The notes beneath the pieces were generated by a model. It was not told the origin of the DNA. It made no database searches and saw nothing but the letters and a program-made list of their open reading frames with translations. Source: Scleromatobacter sp964418745 (GTDB lineage Bacteria > Pseudomonadota > Gammaproteobacteria > Burkholderiales > Burkholderiaceae_C). From it: DNA of 64,000 bases. The stretch lies in assembly GCA_964418745.1 (NCBI GenBank), contig CAYQMX010000003.1, positions 1 through 64,000 on the forward strand. Reading direction: 5' to 3'. The position numbers and the translations under genes were made by a program. Below are positions 61,905 to 64,000 of this stretch, piece after piece (position 1 is the first letter of the stretch; every line of letters begins with the position of its first letter).

Positions 61905-63635
61905 ATGTCCCCAACTGCGCCCGCGGCCAGCCCCCGGCTGGCCGGCCACGCCCTCGTCGAGGCCCTGGTCGCCCAGGGCGTCGACACGGTCTTCGGCGTG
62001 CCGGGCGAGAGCTTCCTGGCGGCGCTGGACGGCTTCCACGAGCACCGCGACCGCATCCGCTTCGTCGCCTGCCGCCACGAGGGCGGCGCCGCCTTCATGG
62101 CCGAGGCCCACGGCAAGCTGACTGGCCGGCCGGGCGTGTGCTTCGTCACCCGCGGGCCGGGCGCCACCAACGCCAGCATCGGCGTCCATGTCGCCTTCCA
62201 GGACTCGACGCCGCTCGTCCTGCTGGTGGGCCAGGTGGCCGCCGACCAGCGCGATCGCGAGGCGTTCCAGGAGATCGACTATCGCCAGATGTTCGGCCCC
62301 GGCACCCTCGGCCTGGCCAAGTGGGTGGGCGAGGTGCAGGCGCCCGACCGGCTGCCCGAATACGTGGCGCGCGCCTTCCGCACCGCGGTGCAGGGCCGGC
62401 CCGGGCCGGTGGTGCTCGCGCTGCCGGAGGACATGCTGTCGGCGCTGACCGCGGCCCCGGTGCTGGCGCGGGTTGAGCCGGTGCGTGCCCATCCCGACCC
62501 GGCCGCGCTCGCACGCCTTCGCGAGCTGCTGGTCGCGGCGCAGCGCCCGTTCGCGATCGTCGGCGGCAGCGGCTGGACGGCGGAGTCGGCGGCGGCCTTC
62601 GAGCGTTTCGCCGAGGCCTGGGAACTGCCGGTGGGCTGCGCCTTCCGCTTCCAGGACGTGTTCGACAACCACCACCGGCTGTACGCCGGCGACGTGGGCA
62701 TCGGCATCAATCCGGCGCTGGCGCAGCGCATCCGCGAGTCGGACCTGGTGCTCGCCGTCGGCGCGCGGCTGGGCGAGATGACCACCGGTGGTTACACATT
62801 GGTGGACGCCCCGGCGCCGCGCCAGCCCCTGGTGCACATCCACGCCGGTGCCGAGGAGCTGGGGCGGGTCTACCAGCCCGCGCTGGCACTCCAGTGCGCG
62901 ATGGCCGCCGCCGGCGGCGTGCTGGCGGGGGTGCTGCCGCCGGCGCCGCGCGCCCCGGCCGCGGGCGTGCAGGCGCATGCCGACTACCTTGCCAACCTGC
63001 AGGCGACGCCCGTGGCGCCGATGGACCTGGCCGCGGTGGTCAAGACCCTCGAGGCTCTGGCCCCGGCCGACGCGGTCTGGACCAACGGGGCGGGCAACTA
63101 CGCCGGCTGGCTGCACCGCTTCCACCGCTACGCCGGTCTGCGCCACGCGGGCCGCACCCAACTGGCGCCCACCGCGGGCGCGATGGGCTACGGGGTGCCG
63201 GCCGCCATCGCCGCCAGCCTGCTGTTTCCGCAGAGGACGGCCATCGCGATCGCCGGCGACGGCGATTTCCTGATGACCGGCCAGGAACTGGCCACCGCGA
63301 GCGCCCACGGGGCCGGGCGGGGCGCCGGCAAGCTGGTGGTGGTGGTGGTCGACAACGGCAGCTACGGGACGATCCGCATGCACCAGGAGCGGGACTACCC
63401 GGCGCGCGTCAGCGGCACCGCGCTGACCAACCCCGATTTCGTCCGCCTGGCGCAGGCTTACGGCTGGCAGGCCGAGCGCGTCGAGGCGACGGCGCAGTTC
63501 GAGCCGGCCTTCGCGCGCGCCCTGATCGCCGCCGCGCCGACGCTGATTCACGTGCTGCTGCCCGAGGACGTCAGCACCTCGCGCACGACGCTGGGCGCGC
63601 TGCGCGCCGCCGCGCTCCAGCGGCGCCAGGGCTAG
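61905..63635 (+). CDS. Thiamine-diphosphate-dependent enzyme, acetolactate synthase (IlvB)-like
   Basis: This 576-residue protein has the three-domain ThDP fold. The PYR domain has GVDTVFGVPGESFLAALDGF and the cofactor-activating Glu in CRHEGGAAFMAEAHGKLTG. The central domain has PFAIVGGSGWTAESA and the PP domain has the ThDP/Mg motif AIAGDGDFLMTGQEL ending at NGSYGTIRMHQ. PTAGAMGYGVPAAIAASLLF is also typical. It could make acetolactate or act as a decarboxylase or oxalyl-type lyase; the small IlvN partner is absent, which argues against a biosynthetic enzyme. ATG 61905 was chosen. It is divergent from the unknown gene at 61.0-61.7 kb. Confidence 0.9.
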   Translation: MSPTAPAASPRLAGHALVEALVAQGVDTVFGVPGESFLAALDGFHEHRDRIRFVACRHEGGAAFMAEAHGKLTGRPGVCFVTRGPGATNASIGVHVAFQDSTPLVLLVGQVAADQRDREAFQEIDYRQMFGPGTLGLAKWVGEVQAPDRLPEYVARAFRTAVQGRPGPVVLALPEDMLSALTAAPVLARVEPVRAHPDPAALARLRELLVAAQRPFAIVGGSGWTAESAAAFERFAEAWELPVGCAFRFQDVFDNHHRLYAGDVGIGINPALAQRIRESDLVLAVGARLGEMTTGGYTLVDAPAPRQPLVHIHAGAEELGRVYQPALALQCAMAAAGGVLAGVLPPAPRAPAAGVQAHADYLANLQATPVAPMDLAAVVKTLEALAPADAVWTNGAGNYAGWLHRFHRYAGLRHAGRTQLAPTAGAMGYGVPAAIAASLLFPQRTAIAIAGDGDFLMTGQELATASAHGAGRGAGKLVVVVVDNGSYGTIRMHQERDYPARVSGTALTNPDFVRLAQAYGWQAERVEATAQFEPAFARALIAAAPTLIHVLLPEDVSTSRTTLGALRAAALQRRQG

Positions 63636-63769
63636 CTCGGCCAGGGGCAACAGATGTATCCGGGCACGCGGGCGCGCCCTTGTCCTACACCGACGGCCCG
63701 CCGCTGCGCACACACTGCAGTTCTCCGGCGGCGCACCTCCTCCCTCCCTCCTCTTTGGTCGCCGGTCTC

Positions 63770-63795
63770 AGCCCGGCCTCGTGCCGGGCTTTTTT
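63770..63795 (+). terminator. Rho-independent terminator after the ThDP enzyme gene
   Basis: AGCCCGGC and GCCGGGCT form an 8-base-pair stem with a 5-base loop (CTCGT), followed by TTTTT. It is the most canonical terminator on the plus strand in this window. Confidence 0.9.
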
Positions 63796-63859
63796 CTGGG
63801 CGCGACGCGAAAGCGGGTTAGGCTGGCATCCCTTTCCACCCGCCTGCCGAGATCCCTCC

Positions 63860-64000
63860 ATGGAACCCATTGCCTTCGACCTGCGCGGCGACCACATCGC
63901 GCTCGACGCGCTACTCAAGGCCAGCGGCCTGGCCAGCAGCGGCGGCGAGGCCAAGACGCTGATCCAGCAGGGCGGCGTGCGCGTCAATGGCGAGGTCGAC
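63860..64000 (+). CDS. S4-domain RNA-binding protein, N-terminal part (truncated by window end)
   Basis: The first 47 residues are present. MEPIAFDLRGDHIALDALLK and ASSGGEAKTLIQQGGVRVNG match the S4-type small RNA-binding protein family (YbcJ-like), in which the S4 domain makes up almost the whole protein. The ATG is preceded by the strong terminator 65 bases upstream, so it has its own promoter. Function beyond RNA binding is not known from this fragment. Confidence 0.85.
   Translation, partial: MEPIAFDLRGDHIALDALLKASGLASSGGEAKTLIQQGGVRVNGEVD

Noticed and set aside
63685..63987. 100-codon minus-strand frame at the window end
   Set aside because: It crosses the strong terminator and is antisense to the S4-domain gene; composition is not gene-like.

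Overview
The window is 64 kb of very GC-rich, densely coding DNA with no rRNA, tRNA, insertion sequence, integrase or CRISPR array. Gene content and order point to a betaproteobacterium of the order Burkholderiales, probably the Rubrivivax/Leptothrix/Methylibium side. The clues are dnaX-ybaB-recR, an alaA-hom-thrC-moeA-moaD-moaE-(crcB)-clpB run, a PEP-CTERM-like protein, a GCTGCCCCCC-type intergenic palindrome and a beta/gamma-type sigma-32 promoter before clpB. The assignment is by inference; no database search was possible.

Layout. 1-1.9 kb: the 3' end of dnaX, then ybaB and recR. 2.0-4.8 kb: a three-gene unit pairing an ExbB/TolQ-type proton channel and an ExbD-type protein with an unusual anchored coiled-coil protein. 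4.8-6.0 kb: a DTW-domain protein and an NTF2-like protein. 6.1-10.0 kb: mltD, gloB, a methyltransferase and rnhA, the same neighbourhood as in Escherichia coli. 10.0-11.7 kb: mobA and moaA. 11.8-17.7 kb: an NlpC/P60 hydrolase, an M3 peptidase, a membrane Ser/Thr kinase and a DUF4126 protein. 18.0-20.6 kb: an accessory-looking pair of uncharacterised genes sharing a module. 20.7-26.2 kb: PhoH with a PIN domain, aminopeptidase P and an OPT transporter.

26.3-33.5 kb is a hydroxyproline catabolic island: a PAS-AraC regulator, hydroxyproline epimerase, a three-subunit D-hydroxyproline dehydrogenase, a DapA-family deaminase and a DUF885 peptidase, mostly joined by ATGA or TGATG overlaps. The last enzyme of the route, 2-oxoglutarate semialdehyde dehydrogenase, is not in the window. 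33.5-35.6 kb: a periplasmic cyclophilin, Bcp peroxiredoxin and an Mth938-type protein. 35.8-40.6 kb: a secreted set of PEP-CTERM-like protein, phosphoesterase, di-haem peroxidase and an unknown. 40.6-41.5 kb: a prolyl-4-hydroxylase-like dioxygenase.

41.6-48.9 kb covers amino-acid metabolism (alaA, hom, thrC) followed by molybdopterin synthesis (moeA, moaD, moaE), which complements moaA and mobA at 10-11.7 kb. 49-52.7 kb: crcB, a flavin reductase and clpB. 53-56.5 kb: an IPT/beta-propeller lipoprotein and an orphan amino-acid-type binding lipoprotein. 56.8-60.9 kb: NAD biosynthesis, with nadB facing a ComFB-like gene, nadC and nadA. 61-64 kb: an unknown gene, a ThDP-dependent IlvB-like enzyme, a strong terminator and the start of an S4-domain RNA-binding protein.

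The best candidates for something undescribed are the paired module genes at 18.0-20.6 kb and the ExbB/ExbD-linked anchor protein at 2.07-3.76 kb. A recurring regulatory pattern is a -10-like hexamer ending 6-7 bases before a start codon at seven genes, which predicts leaderless mRNAs.
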